Assembly: GCF_001673405.1 (NCBI RefSeq)
Contig: NZ_LZLV01000104.1
Span: forward strand, 1-32,507
Origin: Mycobacterium sp. 1245111.1
GTDB taxonomy: Bacteria; Actinomycetota; Actinomycetes; Mycobacteriales; Mycobacteriaceae
Reading direction: 5' to 3'
DNA length: 32,507 bases
Position 1 is the first letter of the stretch. Each line of letters opens with the position of its first letter. A model generated the notes under the pieces. The model had not been told where the DNA came from. It made no database searches and worked only from the letters and a program-made list of their open reading frames with translations. Of this stretch, positions 7,768-27,110 are shown piece by piece. The position numbers were made by a program, and so were the translations under genes.

Positions 7768-8448
7768 GTGTTCGCCGAAGAACGCGAATACCCGCGCCCA
7801 CGCGTCCTCGGTGGCTTCCTGGTTGTAGCCGAATCCCGTGATACGCAGCAGTGGCTGGGCGGGCAGCTTGTTGGCGAAGCTGTGTCCGGCCTTGTAGGTC
7901 TTGACGTCGTTGGGAATGCCTTTGTGGTCGAGCACCCGTTGCAGCTTCTTTGGCGCGCCTATGCCGATCGGGTCCCTGCTGCCCAAGCTGGCGACAATTG
8001 GGCACGCGCCGTCCAGCGTCTCGCTGAGATGCCGCGGAAGCGGTGTGCCATAAAACGGCGCGGAGGCGTCAAAACCCTTGGGCGACATGATAAGTGCGAA
8101 ACCACCACCCATGCAGAACCCAGCGATGCCGACGCGTCCAGTGCACTCCGGCAGCGCCTTGAGGTGGTCGCGGGCGGCCAACACGTCGTCGAGCGCCTGT
8201 CCTTCTTGGGTCAGCAGCTGGCGCATCACCTTCGTGACACAGCGCGCCCAGCCGCCGCGGGAGAACAGGTTCGGGGTCAACGCGACGTATCCCGCCGCGG
8301 CGACGTGGCTGTTGATCGATTCCTTGTCCGACGCGTAACCGATCGCGTCGTGGATGATCACCACGCCGGGCCACGGGCCGGCGCCTTGGGGGATGTCGAG
8401 CAGGGCGTCGATCGGGCCGGTCGGGGTGTCGATCTCGATTGTCGTCAC
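7750..8448 (-). CDS. Dienelactone hydrolase family protein (Rv2054-like)
   Basis: 232-residue alpha/beta hydrolase. The nucleophile elbow is GFCMGG with C112, the acid is D159 (GSRDPIG) and the base is H189 (YKAGHSF), which is the Cys-Asp-His triad of dienelactone hydrolases rather than the serine triad of esterases. The oxyanion region is VVIIHDAIGY. The family hydrolyses dienelactones in the chlorocatechol pathway, but no other aromatic-degradation gene is nearby, so the physiological substrate is open. Start chosen at GTG 8448 (MTTIEIDTPTGP), six bases after a TTAGAT that is one mismatch from TANNNT; GTG 8451 is equally possible. The open frame upstream to 8703 lies over fxsA and is not credible. 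Confidence 0.9.
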   Translation of the reverse strand: MTTIEIDTPTGPIDALLDIPQGAGPWPGVVIIHDAIGYASDKESINSHVAAAGYVALTPNLFSRGGWARCVTKVMRQLLTQEGQALDDVLAARDHLKALPECTGRVGIAGFCMGGGFALIMSPKGFDASAPFYGTPLPRHLSETLDGACPIVASLGSRDPIGIGAPKKLQRVLDHKGIPNDVKTYKAGHSFANKLPAQPLLRITGFGYNQEATEDAWARVFAFFGEHLRSGA

Positions 8449-8514
8449 CACGCCATCTAACCGCGCGAGAGCGGTCGGCGGAACTCCGGCGGCGGTCGTC
8501 GACGTTGGCAGTTC

Positions 8515-8988
8515 ATGGTGTCGCGACTGTTTCTGGTCTACGTCGTCGCCGAGCTCGCGGTTGTCGTGGCGCTGGCGTCCACGATCGGGCTCGGATGGAC
8601 CCTGCTGCTGTTGTTGGCCGCAGTGGTCGTAGGCCTGGCTGTTGCGGGCTCGCAACTCAAGCTTCAGGTCAACCGGCTGCGGTCGGGTCCGAACACCGAT
8701 CAACCGAAGCTTGCCGCCGACAGCATGGCCGTCGCACTGGGCACCCTGCTCGTGGTGATGCCTGGCCTGGTGACCAGCGCCGCTGGGTTGTTGCTGTTGC
8801 TCCCGCCGACTCGGGCGGCAGCCCGCCCGCTGCTGAGCGCGATGGCCGTCCGCGGCCTCGGCCGGCGCATCCCGCTGATCACCGTCTCCGGCGTCGGGCC
8901 GTACAACCGGCCGTCGCGTCCCGACTACATCGACGGTGAGGTCATCGACGTCACCGACGTCGATCCGCCCGCATTGCGATCCGAGTAG
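8515..8988 (+). CDS. fxsA: FxsA family membrane protein
   Basis: 157 residues, homologue of Rv2053c. Two hydrophobic regions at the N terminus (residues about 4-46) are followed by the FxsA signature AVALGTLLVVMPGLVTSAAGLLLLLPPTR (about 72-100), then a hydrophilic acidic tail ending in EVIDVTDVDPPALRSE. In E. coli FxsA overexpression relieves exclusion of phage T7 by the F plasmid; its role in mycobacteria is unknown. The ATG lies 66 bases from the divergent hydrolase start and has no convincing ribosome binding site or -10 hexamer. The next gene begins 23 bases after the stop. Confidence 0.88.
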   Translation: MVSRLFLVYVVAELAVVVALASTIGLGWTLLLLLAAVVVGLAVAGSQLKLQVNRLRSGPNTDQPKLAADSMAVALGTLLVVMPGLVTSAAGLLLLLPPTRAAARPLLSAMAVRGLGRRIPLITVSGVGPYNRPSRPDYIDGEVIDVTDVDPPALRSE

Positions 8989-8998
8989 CTCAACCCTT

Positions 8999-9004
8999 TA
9001 GGTT
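8999..9004 (+). promoter_or_regulatory. -10 element for a leaderless amidohydrolase transcript
   Basis: TAGGTT (TANNNT), seven bases, then GTG 9012. It lies in the 23-base gap after fxsA. Confidence 0.5.
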
Positions 9005-9011
9005 CTTCGGC

Positions 9012-10592
9012 GTGACTGACGTCCCGGTCACCCTGTTGCTGAACGGCAGGGTGCACAGCGCGACCCACCCCGACGCCACCGCAATGGCGGTGCGTGAGGG
9101 GGTCGTGGTGTGGCTGGGCAGCGACGACGTCGGCCGCGACCAGTTCGCCGCCGCCGACGTCGTCGACCTGGCCGGCGGCTTCGTCGCACCGGCATTCGTC
9201 GACAGCCACGTCCATCTCACCGCGACCGGGCTGACGCTCACCGGCCTCGACCTGCGTGCCGCCAGGTCGCGGCGGCACTGTCTGCAGCTGATCGCCGACT
9301 ACGCCGCGGCGCACCCCGGCGAGCCGATCTGGGGCCACGGCTGGGACGAGACGTCGTGGCCGGAAAGCGTGACACCGAGCACCGCGGACCTCGACGCGGT
9401 CGTCGGTGATCGGCCCGCCTACCTGGCCCGCGTGGACGTGCATTCCGCGCTGGCATCGACGAACCTGCGCCGACGGTCCCAGGTGCCGGAGACCGAGGCT
9501 CCGCTGGTGGCCGACGCGCATCACCAAGTCCGCGCCGCCGCGCGTGAGCTGCTGACCGACCCGCAACGGGCCGACGCGCGGCGGGCCGCGCTGGATGCCG
9601 CGGCAGCGAATGGGATTGTCGCCGTTCACGAATGCGCTGGCCCTCAGATCGGCGGCCTGGACGACTGGCGCGAACTCAAAGCTCTCGACCACGGCGTCGA
9701 GGTGTTCGGCTACTGGGGCCAGGCGGTCACCAGCCCGGCTCAGGCCCGCGAACTCCTCGACCAGACCGGCGCTGCGGGGCTGGCCGGTGACCTGTTCGTC
9801 GACGGCGCCCTCGGATCGCGGACCGCGTGGCTGCACGACCCATACGACGACGCCGCCGAGCATCGCGGGACCTGCTATCTGGACCACGACACCGTCACTG
9901 CGCATCTACGGGCGTGCACCGAAGCCGGCGTGACGGCCGGATTCCACGTCATCGGCGACGCCGCGGTCGCCAGCGTCGTCGGCGCCCTGGAGCGGGTGGT
10001 CGACGACCTCGGTGTACCCGCCGTGGCCCGCTGCGGCCACCGCCTCGAGCACTTGGAGATGGTCACCGCCGAACAGGCGGCCAAGCTCGGCACGTGGGGC
10101 GTAATGGCGAGCATGCAGCCCAACTTCGACGCGCTCTGGGGCGGTCGCGAGGGCATGTATGCGCGCCGTCTCGGTATCGATCGAGCGGGGCGTCTGAACC
10201 CGTTTGCGCTGCTAGCATCCCAAGGCGTGGCCCTCGCGTTCGGATCCGACGCACCGGTGACCGGCCTCGACCCCTGGGCGACGATCCGGGCGGCCGTCAA
10301 CCACCACACCCCCGGCAGTTCGATCTCCTCGCGGGCTGCGTTCGCCGCTGCGACCCGCGGTGGCTGGCGGGCCTGCGGTGCCGGCGACGGCCTGACCGGT
10401 CGCCTGGTCCCGGGCGCCCCTGCCTCCTATGCGGTCTGGGATGTCGATGAATTCGAGGCGAGCGTGTCGACGTCAACCCAAGCCGTACGGCGCTGGTCAA
10501 CCGACCCGCGGTCGCGGCTACCGGCATTGCCGCGGCTAGGCCCGGTGACCCGCTGCCGCGCTGCCGCCAGACGGTCCATCGAGGCGCGGTGA
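9012..10592 (+). CDS. Amidohydrolase (YtcJ-like subfamily)
   Basis: 526 residues of the metal-dependent amidohydrolase superfamily. The N-terminal beta-sandwich (LLNGRVHSATHPDATAMAV) leads into the barrel with H66 and H68 in VDSHVHL, which bind the first metal. Further signatures are GHGWDETSW, AGFHVIGDAA and GHRLEHLEM (metal-binding His), and FGSDAPVTGLDPW with the catalytic Asp. It closes with the second half of the sandwich (GAPASYAVWDVDEF). YtcJ-type enzymes act on N-acylated or amide substrates; the actual one is unknown. By position it corresponds to Rv2052c. The last 30 or so residues are Arg-rich and may be a lineage-specific tail. The lnt start lies three bases after the stop. Confidence 0.9.
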   Translation: MTDVPVTLLLNGRVHSATHPDATAMAVREGVVVWLGSDDVGRDQFAAADVVDLAGGFVAPAFVDSHVHLTATGLTLTGLDLRAARSRRHCLQLIADYAAAHPGEPIWGHGWDETSWPESVTPSTADLDAVVGDRPAYLARVDVHSALASTNLRRRSQVPETEAPLVADAHHQVRAAARELLTDPQRADARRAALDAAAANGIVAVHECAGPQIGGLDDWRELKALDHGVEVFGYWGQAVTSPAQARELLDQTGAAGLAGDLFVDGALGSRTAWLHDPYDDAAEHRGTCYLDHDTVTAHLRACTEAGVTAGFHVIGDAAVASVVGALERVVDDLGVPAVARCGHRLEHLEMVTAEQAAKLGTWGVMASMQPNFDALWGGREGMYARRLGIDRAGRLNPFALLASQGVALAFGSDAPVTGLDPWATIRAAVNHHTPGSSISSRAAFAAATRGGWRACGAGDGLTGRLVPGAPASYAVWDVDEFEASVSTSTQAVRRWSTDPRSRLPALPRLGPVTRCRAAARRSIEAR

Positions 10593-10595
10593 TCC

Positions 10596-12746
10596 GTGCC
10601 TAGGGACCCTAGAAGGTTCGATCGCCGAATCCGGCCCGTGAAGAGCACGGAGAAGACCGACATCATCCCGGCGGTCACGGATCCGATCGACGACGACGAG
10701 GCCATCACCGGCGAAATTCCTGTCCCGGACGCCGAGGAAACCGGGGAAGTCCCGTGGGTCCCGGACGTCGAACCCGAGGACGACGTCGATGACGACATCG
10801 ATGATTTGCTCAGCGACCTCAGGTCGCCGAAAGCGAACGCCGACACCCCGGATGTGCCCCACGACCGGCGCGCGGAGTTGCGTGGCCAGGCGGCTCGGGT
10901 TGGCAGAGTGGCGGGGCAGTGGTTGATGCGGCTGGCCGCTTGGCTCGCTGCCGAGACCCGTAAGCGGGTGCCTCGGGCGGGCAGGTGGCTGCGGCCGAGA
11001 CTGGCGCGGCTGAGCGCGTCGATCGTCGCCGGACTGCTGCTGTGCTCGAGCTATCCGCCGTTCAACTGGTGGTGGGCCGCCATCCCGACGTTTGCCGTGC
11101 TGGCGTGGGTGCTGACCAGGCAGGCCACCACGCCGTTCGGGGGCTTCGGCTATGGCGTGCTGTTCGGCTTCGCGTTCTACCTGCCGCTGATCCGTTGGAT
11201 CAGCATCCTGGTCGGCGCGACACCCCTGCTGGCGTTGGTGCTGCTGTGCGCGATCTTCCCGGGACTCTTCGGTTTGGGGGCCGTCACCGTGCGGCGGCTT
11301 CCCGGTTGGCCGGTCTGGTTCGCTGTGATCTGGGCCGCGCAGGAATGGCTCAAGTGCACGATCCCATTCGGTGGCTTTCCGTGGGGTGTGGTCGCCGCGG
11401 GGCAGACGTCTGGGCCGTTCCTGCCGCTGGTTCGGCTGGGCGGCGTCCCGCTGCTGTCGCTGGCGATCGTGCTCACCGGCTGCGGCGCCGCCGCGTTCGT
11501 CATGGAGGCCGTGTCGTGGTGGTGGGCATCGCACCGGCGGCAGACCGCGGAACACATCCGGGTGGCCGACGCGCCGCCAGCGGTCCTGCTGCCCGCGTTC
11601 TGCATCTGCCTGATGTTTTTCCTGGCCGCCGCCGTCTGGCCGCAGGTCCGACATTCCGGCACCGGCTCGGGCAACGAACCCACGGTCACCGCGGCAGTGG
11701 TGCAGGGCAACGTCCCCCGGTTGGGCCTGGAATTCAACGCACAGCGCCTCGCGGTGCTCGGCAACGACGTGCGCGAAACCCGGCGGCTGGCCGACGACGT
11801 GCGGGCCGGTCGAGCGCCGCAGCCCGACTTCGTGGTCTGGCCCGAAGATGCATCGGAAATCGACCCACTTGCCAATCCTGAAGCGGCGCAAGAGATTTCA
11901 GTCGCCGTCGAGGCTATCGGAGCGCCGATACTGGTCGGCACGGTGCTCGACGTCCCGAATCGGACGATCGAGGATCCGGCCCAGACGAACACGGTGATCG
12001 TCTGGAATCCGATGACAGGTCCAGGCGATCGCCACGACAAGCGGATCGTGCAACCGTTCGGCGAATACCTGCCGTGGCGCGGCTTTTTCCGCCATCTGTC
12101 CAGCATGGCCGACATGGCCGGGTACATCGTGCCGGGCAAGGGCCCGGGGGTCGTGCGAGCCAAGGGAACCCCGATCGGGATCGCCACCTGCTGGGAGGTC
12201 AGCTTCGACCGGGCGCTGCGGCACGCGGTCCGCAACGGCGCCCAGGTACTGGCCGTGCCCGCGAACAACGCAAACTTCAACCAGACGATGAGTGAGCAGC
12301 AGCTCGCGTTCTCCAAGCTGCGCGCCGTGGAGCTCGATCGCTACGCCCTCGTCGCCAGCAACGTCGGGATCTCGGCCGTGGTCACACCGGACGGCCGTGA
12401 GCTACAGCGAACCCAGTTCTTCACACCAGCCCACCTGGACAACCAGGTCCGCCTCAAGACGTCGCTGACGCCCGCCGCAAAGTGGGGTCCGATCGTGCAG
12501 GGTGCGCTAGTTGTGGCGGCTCTGGCGGTGCTGTTTGCCGCGATACTGCACAATGGATGGTTCGCGGATATCCACCGACGACTGTCGGAGCTGGCAAACA
12601 GAGGTGGCCCGGTGTCGGAGAACTCCGATGACGACCCGCTCGGTGACGACGAGGGAGCCGACGGGGACGACCTGACATATGACGCCGAGTTCGACGATGA
12701 CGCTCGCTATACCGCCCGCCAAGGGCCAGAAAAAGGAGACCTATGA
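10596..12746 (+). CDS. lnt: Apolipoprotein N-acyltransferase
   Basis: 716 residues. It transfers a third acyl chain to the N-terminal Cys of lipoproteins on the outer face of the membrane. Residues 1-140 are a hydrophilic, very acidic then Arg-rich N-terminal extension. About six membrane helices run from residue 142 to 345. The nitrilase-like periplasmic domain follows, with the full triad E417 (VVWPEDAS), K482 ([14 protein letters not shown]) and C532 (ATCWEVSF), plus E490. A last helix spans about 630-650 and an acidic tail runs to 716. The M. tuberculosis homologue (N-terminal half of Rv2051c) lacks most of this extension. The start is GTG 10596; GTG 10638 is possible. The stop overlaps the ppm1 start by four bases (ATGA). 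Confidence 0.93.
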   Translation: MPRDPRRFDRRIRPVKSTEKTDIIPAVTDPIDDDEAITGEIPVPDAEETGEVPWVPDVEPEDDVDDDIDDLLSDLRSPKANADTPDVPHDRRAELRGQAARVGRVAGQWLMRLAAWLAAETRKRVPRAGRWLRPRLARLSASIVAGLLLCSSYPPFNWWWAAIPTFAVLAWVLTRQATTPFGGFGYGVLFGFAFYLPLIRWISILVGATPLLALVLLCAIFPGLFGLGAVTVRRLPGWPVWFAVIWAAQEWLKCTIPFGGFPWGVVAAGQTSGPFLPLVRLGGVPLLSLAIVLTGCGAAAFVMEAVSWWWASHRRQTAEHIRVADAPPAVLLPAFCICLMFFLAAAVWPQVRHSGTGSGNEPTVTAAVVQGNVPRLGLEFNAQRLAVLGNDVRETRRLADDVRAGRAPQPDFVVWPEDASEIDPLANPEAAQEISVAVEAIGAPILVGTVLDVPNRTIEDPAQTNTVIVWNPMTGPGDRHDKRIVQPFGEYLPWRGFFRHLSSMADMAGYIVPGKGPGVVRAKGTPIGIATCWEVSFDRALRHAVRNGAQVLAVPANNANFNQTMSEQQLAFSKLRAVELDRYALVASNVGISAVVTPDGRELQRTQFFTPAHLDNQVRLKTSLTPAAKWGPIVQGALVVAALAVLFAAILHNGWFADIHRRLSELANRGGPVSENSDDDPLGDDEGADGDDLTYDAEFDDDARYTARQGPEKGDL
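10600..10612. promoter_or_regulatory. Perfect 13-base palindrome at the lnt start
   Basis: CTAGGG-A-CCCTAG, six-base arms around one central base, lies five bases after the proposed lnt GTG. If translation starts at GTG 10638 instead, the palindrome would be in untranslated leader and could be an operator. No binding protein is known to me. Confidence 0.25.
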
Positions 12747-13531
12747 CCACCGGCGATCCGGTGTCTCGGGCCGCGGGCGATCGCCCCAGCCTGCGCACCC
12801 TGGTGATCATCCCCACGTTCAATGAGCGGGAGAACCTTCCACTGATCGTGCAGCGAGTGCGCGACGCTCGCCCCGACGTCCACATCCTGGTGGTCGACGA
12901 CAACAGCCCCGACGGCACCGGGCAGCTGGCCGAAGACCTAGCAGCGGCGAATCCCGGCCTGATCCACGTCATGCACCGCACCGTCAAGGACGGCCTCGGG
13001 GCGGCCTATCTGGCCGGCTTCGCCTGGGGGCTCGACCGCGGATACAGCACGCTCGTCGAGATGGACGCCGACGGCAGCCACGCCCCTGAGCAACTACACC
13101 GGCTGCTCGAGGCCATCGACGGCGGCGCGGACCTGGTGATCGGTTCGCGTTACGTCGAGGGCGGCGACGTCAAGAACTGGCCGTGGCGGCGCTGGGCGTT
13201 GTCCTGGACAGCCAACACCTACGCCCGGCTGGCTCTCGGCATCGGCATTCACGACATCACCGCCGGTTACCGTGCATACCGCCGGGACGTGCTGGAGAAA
13301 ATCGACCTCGACCACGTCGACTCGAAGGGCTACTGCTTCCAGATCGACCTGACCTGGCGCACCATCACCAACGGGTTTGTCGTCGCCGAGGTACCGATCA
13401 CCTTTACCGAGCGCGAGCTGGGCGTATCGAAGATGAGCGGATCCAACATTCGCGAAGCCGTCGTCAAAGTGGCGCAGTGGGGGATTGACGGGCGCCTGCA
13501 CCGCAGGCGCGCGACGCCGGTCAAGCAGTAA
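12743..13531 (+). CDS. ppm1: Polyprenol monophosphomannose synthase
   Basis: 262 residues, family GT2, dolichol-phosphate-mannose synthase type. It transfers mannose from GDP-mannose to polyprenyl phosphate, giving the donor for lipomannan, lipoarabinomannan and glycoprotein mannosylation. Seen: [27 protein letters not shown] (nucleotide site), EMDADGSH (DxD metal site), IGSRYVEGG and [11 protein letters not shown]. No transmembrane helix follows, so it probably relies on the membrane protein Lnt encoded just upstream, as the separate lnt/ppm1 pairs of other mycobacteria do. A strong AAGGAG lies inside the end of lnt and the ATG overlaps the lnt stop, so translation is coupled. Its acceptor may include mycoketide phosphate made through Pks12, an inference from substrate class and proximity. 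Confidence 0.95.
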   Translation: MTTGDPVSRAAGDRPSLRTLVIIPTFNERENLPLIVQRVRDARPDVHILVVDDNSPDGTGQLAEDLAAANPGLIHVMHRTVKDGLGAAYLAGFAWGLDRGYSTLVEMDADGSHAPEQLHRLLEAIDGGADLVIGSRYVEGGDVKNWPWRRWALSWTANTYARLALGIGIHDITAGYRAYRRDVLEKIDLDHVDSKGYCFQIDLTWRTITNGFVVAEVPITFTERELGVSKMSGSNIREAVVKVAQWGIDGRLHRRRATPVKQ

Positions 13532-13534
13532 GGG

Positions 13535-13873
13535 TCAGCTGCCGCGACGGCGGGTGCGGATCAGCTCGAGACGCTCTTTGAGTAGTTCCTCGAGTTCTTC
13601 AACTGAGCGGCGCTCCAACAGCATGTCCCAGTGCGTACGGGGTGGTTTGACCTTCTTCGGCTCGGGCAGGTCCCCCTCGATCAGGGTGCCCTCCATGCCG
13701 TTGCGGCACAGCCAGGTGCCGGGGATCTCGGCATCGTCGGCGAACGGAACGTCGAATTCTTCGCCGTTTTCGGTGCGGTAGCGCGCGATCTGACGCGGCG
13801 CCAAATCATGATTGCGGTCGGTCTCGTAGCTTACGGCTCCAAGGCGACTGCCCCTCAAGACGCGATCGGCCAT
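13535..13873 (-). CDS. rbpA: RNA polymerase-binding protein RbpA
   Basis: 112 residues, nearly identical to M. tuberculosis RbpA (Rv2050). It binds RNA polymerase and group I/II sigma factors and stabilises the open promoter complex. Regions: flexible N-terminal tail (1-25), core beta domain (about 26-70, with a single Cys56, so no zinc site), basic linker KKVKPPR with R79 that contacts promoter DNA, and the sigma-interacting helices (about 80-108, LLERRSVEELEELLKERLEL). The ribosome binding site GAGGAG is eight bases before the ATG, so unlike many neighbours it has a real 5' leader. It ends three bases from the convergent ppm1 stop. Confidence 0.97.
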   Translation of the reverse strand: MADRVLRGSRLGAVSYETDRNHDLAPRQIARYRTENGEEFDVPFADDAEIPGTWLCRNGMEGTLIEGDLPEPKKVKPPRTHWDMLLERRSVEELEELLKERLELIRTRRRGS

Positions 13874-14012
13874 TGGTTAGCACTCCTCTTAATGTCTTCT
13901 TATCAGCTAGCGCCCTGAACAACGTCACGGCGGATGGCTTGGTTCCCGGCGGCGCCGCGGATGGCAGGCGACCCGACGTTCCATGATACCGGGATCCGAC
14001 CGGCACCCCGAC

Positions 14013-14018
14013 TAAAGT
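14013..14018 (+). promoter_or_regulatory. -10 element for the zinc-ribbon gene
   Basis: TAAAGT (TANNNT), seven bases, then GTG 14026, so a leaderless transcript is predicted. It lies in the 152-base gap divergent from rbpA; nothing else is evident in that gap. Confidence 0.5.
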
Positions 14019-14025
14019 CGGGCCC

Positions 14026-14364
14026 GTGACACGCCGCGCCCGTCCTCAACCGTGCCGCTGGTGCGGCCGTGACGTCGCTGACAGCGGGCTGGGTCGGCGC
14101 CGCCAGTACTGCCGCCAGTCATGCCGGCAGCGCGCCTACGAGCAGCGGGCATCGATCAATGGCGCCAACTCCGTATCGTTGCCGGCCGACGCCGTGGTGC
14201 TCTCCGCCGACGAGGCCGCCGACCTGTCAGACCGCGTCTACCAGGTGAGATGCGCGGCGGAAGACGTGGCCACGGCGCTTGACGAGGGGGCGGACACCCC
14301 CGAGTTGCGCGAACTGTGCGACGCGCTGATGCGGGCCGCCGCGGCGGCTGACGGGTGGCGCTGA
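14026..14364 (+). CDS. Small zinc-ribbon-like protein (Rv2049c position)
   Basis: 112 residues. The N-terminal CxxC-x15-CxxxC set (C10, C13, C29, C33 in PCRWCGRDV ... RRRQYCRQSCRQRAYEQR) is a likely structural zinc knuckle within a very basic segment, so nucleic-acid binding is plausible. The C-terminal half (about 50-112) is acidic and helical (SADEAADLSDRVYQVRCAAE ... LRELCDALMRAAAAA). It lies between rbpA and pks12 and corresponds in position to Rv2049c. Function is unknown; regulation of the downstream pks12 is only a possibility. Starting at GTG, it has no ribosome binding site. Confidence 0.82.
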   Translation: MTRRARPQPCRWCGRDVADSGLGRRRQYCRQSCRQRAYEQRASINGANSVSLPADAVVLSADEAADLSDRVYQVRCAAEDVATALDEGADTPELRELCDALMRAAAAADGWR

Positions 14365-14395
14365 CCGGGCTTGGCCTCGGCTGACTTGTGGCGGG

Positions 14396-14401
14396 TACAG
14401 T
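14396..14401 (+). promoter_or_regulatory. Candidate pks12 promoter -10 element
   Basis: TACAGT (TANNNT) is followed by six bases and ATG 14408. Transcription would start at that ATG, giving pks12 an mRNA leader of about 190 bases with a leaderless uORF at its 5' end. Confidence 0.4.
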
Positions 14402-14407
14402 CTCGCC

Positions 14408-14530
14408 ATGGATCGCTGGGCCCCGGAATCAGTTGCGGAGCCAGGCCATGGGCGGGGTGGGCGAGTCGGCGCCCGCCAACGATGTTCTCGGGTCGAAGAG
14501 CAGGTAAGCCGCCATCCGCGCGGCAAGTGA
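14408..14530 (+). CDS. Possible leaderless 40-codon uORF in the pks12 leader
   Basis: The frame begins ATG GAT CGC TGG (MDRWAPESV), ends at TGA 14528-14530 and encodes 40 residues, basic, with one Cys. Nothing resembles a known family. Support is limited to the correctly placed -10 hexamer and the open frame. It ends 68 bases before the pks12 ATG, so its translation could influence leader folding or readthrough. It may also be a chance frame. Confidence 0.3.
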   Translation: MDRWAPESVAEPGHGRGGRVGARQRCSRVEEQVSRHPRGK

Positions 14531-14598
14531 CGCTGCTCCTCATCCAGGGCCGCATTTCCAGAGTGAGCGACGACCGATGTTAGGCGAGGGGTAACGAC

Positions 14599-27003
<12,405 letters not shown>

Positions 27004-27028
27004 CCGATGAAGCGGACGTGTCTTACGC

Positions 27029-27085
27029 CGAGATCGACACTGGCGTGCCACCCACTCGCAGTTCTTCGCGCTAGCGTCGATCTCG
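27029..27085. repeat. Inverted repeat between pks12 and the next gene
   Basis: CGAGATCGAC (27029-27038) and GTCGATCTCG (27076-27085) are perfect reverse complements separated by 37 bases. A direct repeat, TAGCCGATGA, also occurs at 27001-27010 and 27105-27114, covering the pks12 stop and the next start. The hairpin could act as an attenuator or weak terminator in this 107-base gap; no U-tract follows. Confidence 0.3.
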
Positions 27086-27110
27086 ACGACATTGCCCGGA
27101 TCACTAGCCG

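Noticed and set aside
10536..11891. 451-residue minus-strand frame opposite lnt
   Set aside because: Composition is low-complexity Arg/Gln/Pro and the plus strand holds a clear Lnt with its catalytic residues.
14371..14583. 70-residue frame between the zinc-ribbon gene and pks12
   Set aside because: No ribosome binding site or promoter spacing supports it and the composition is random-looking; the 14408 frame has better start evidence.
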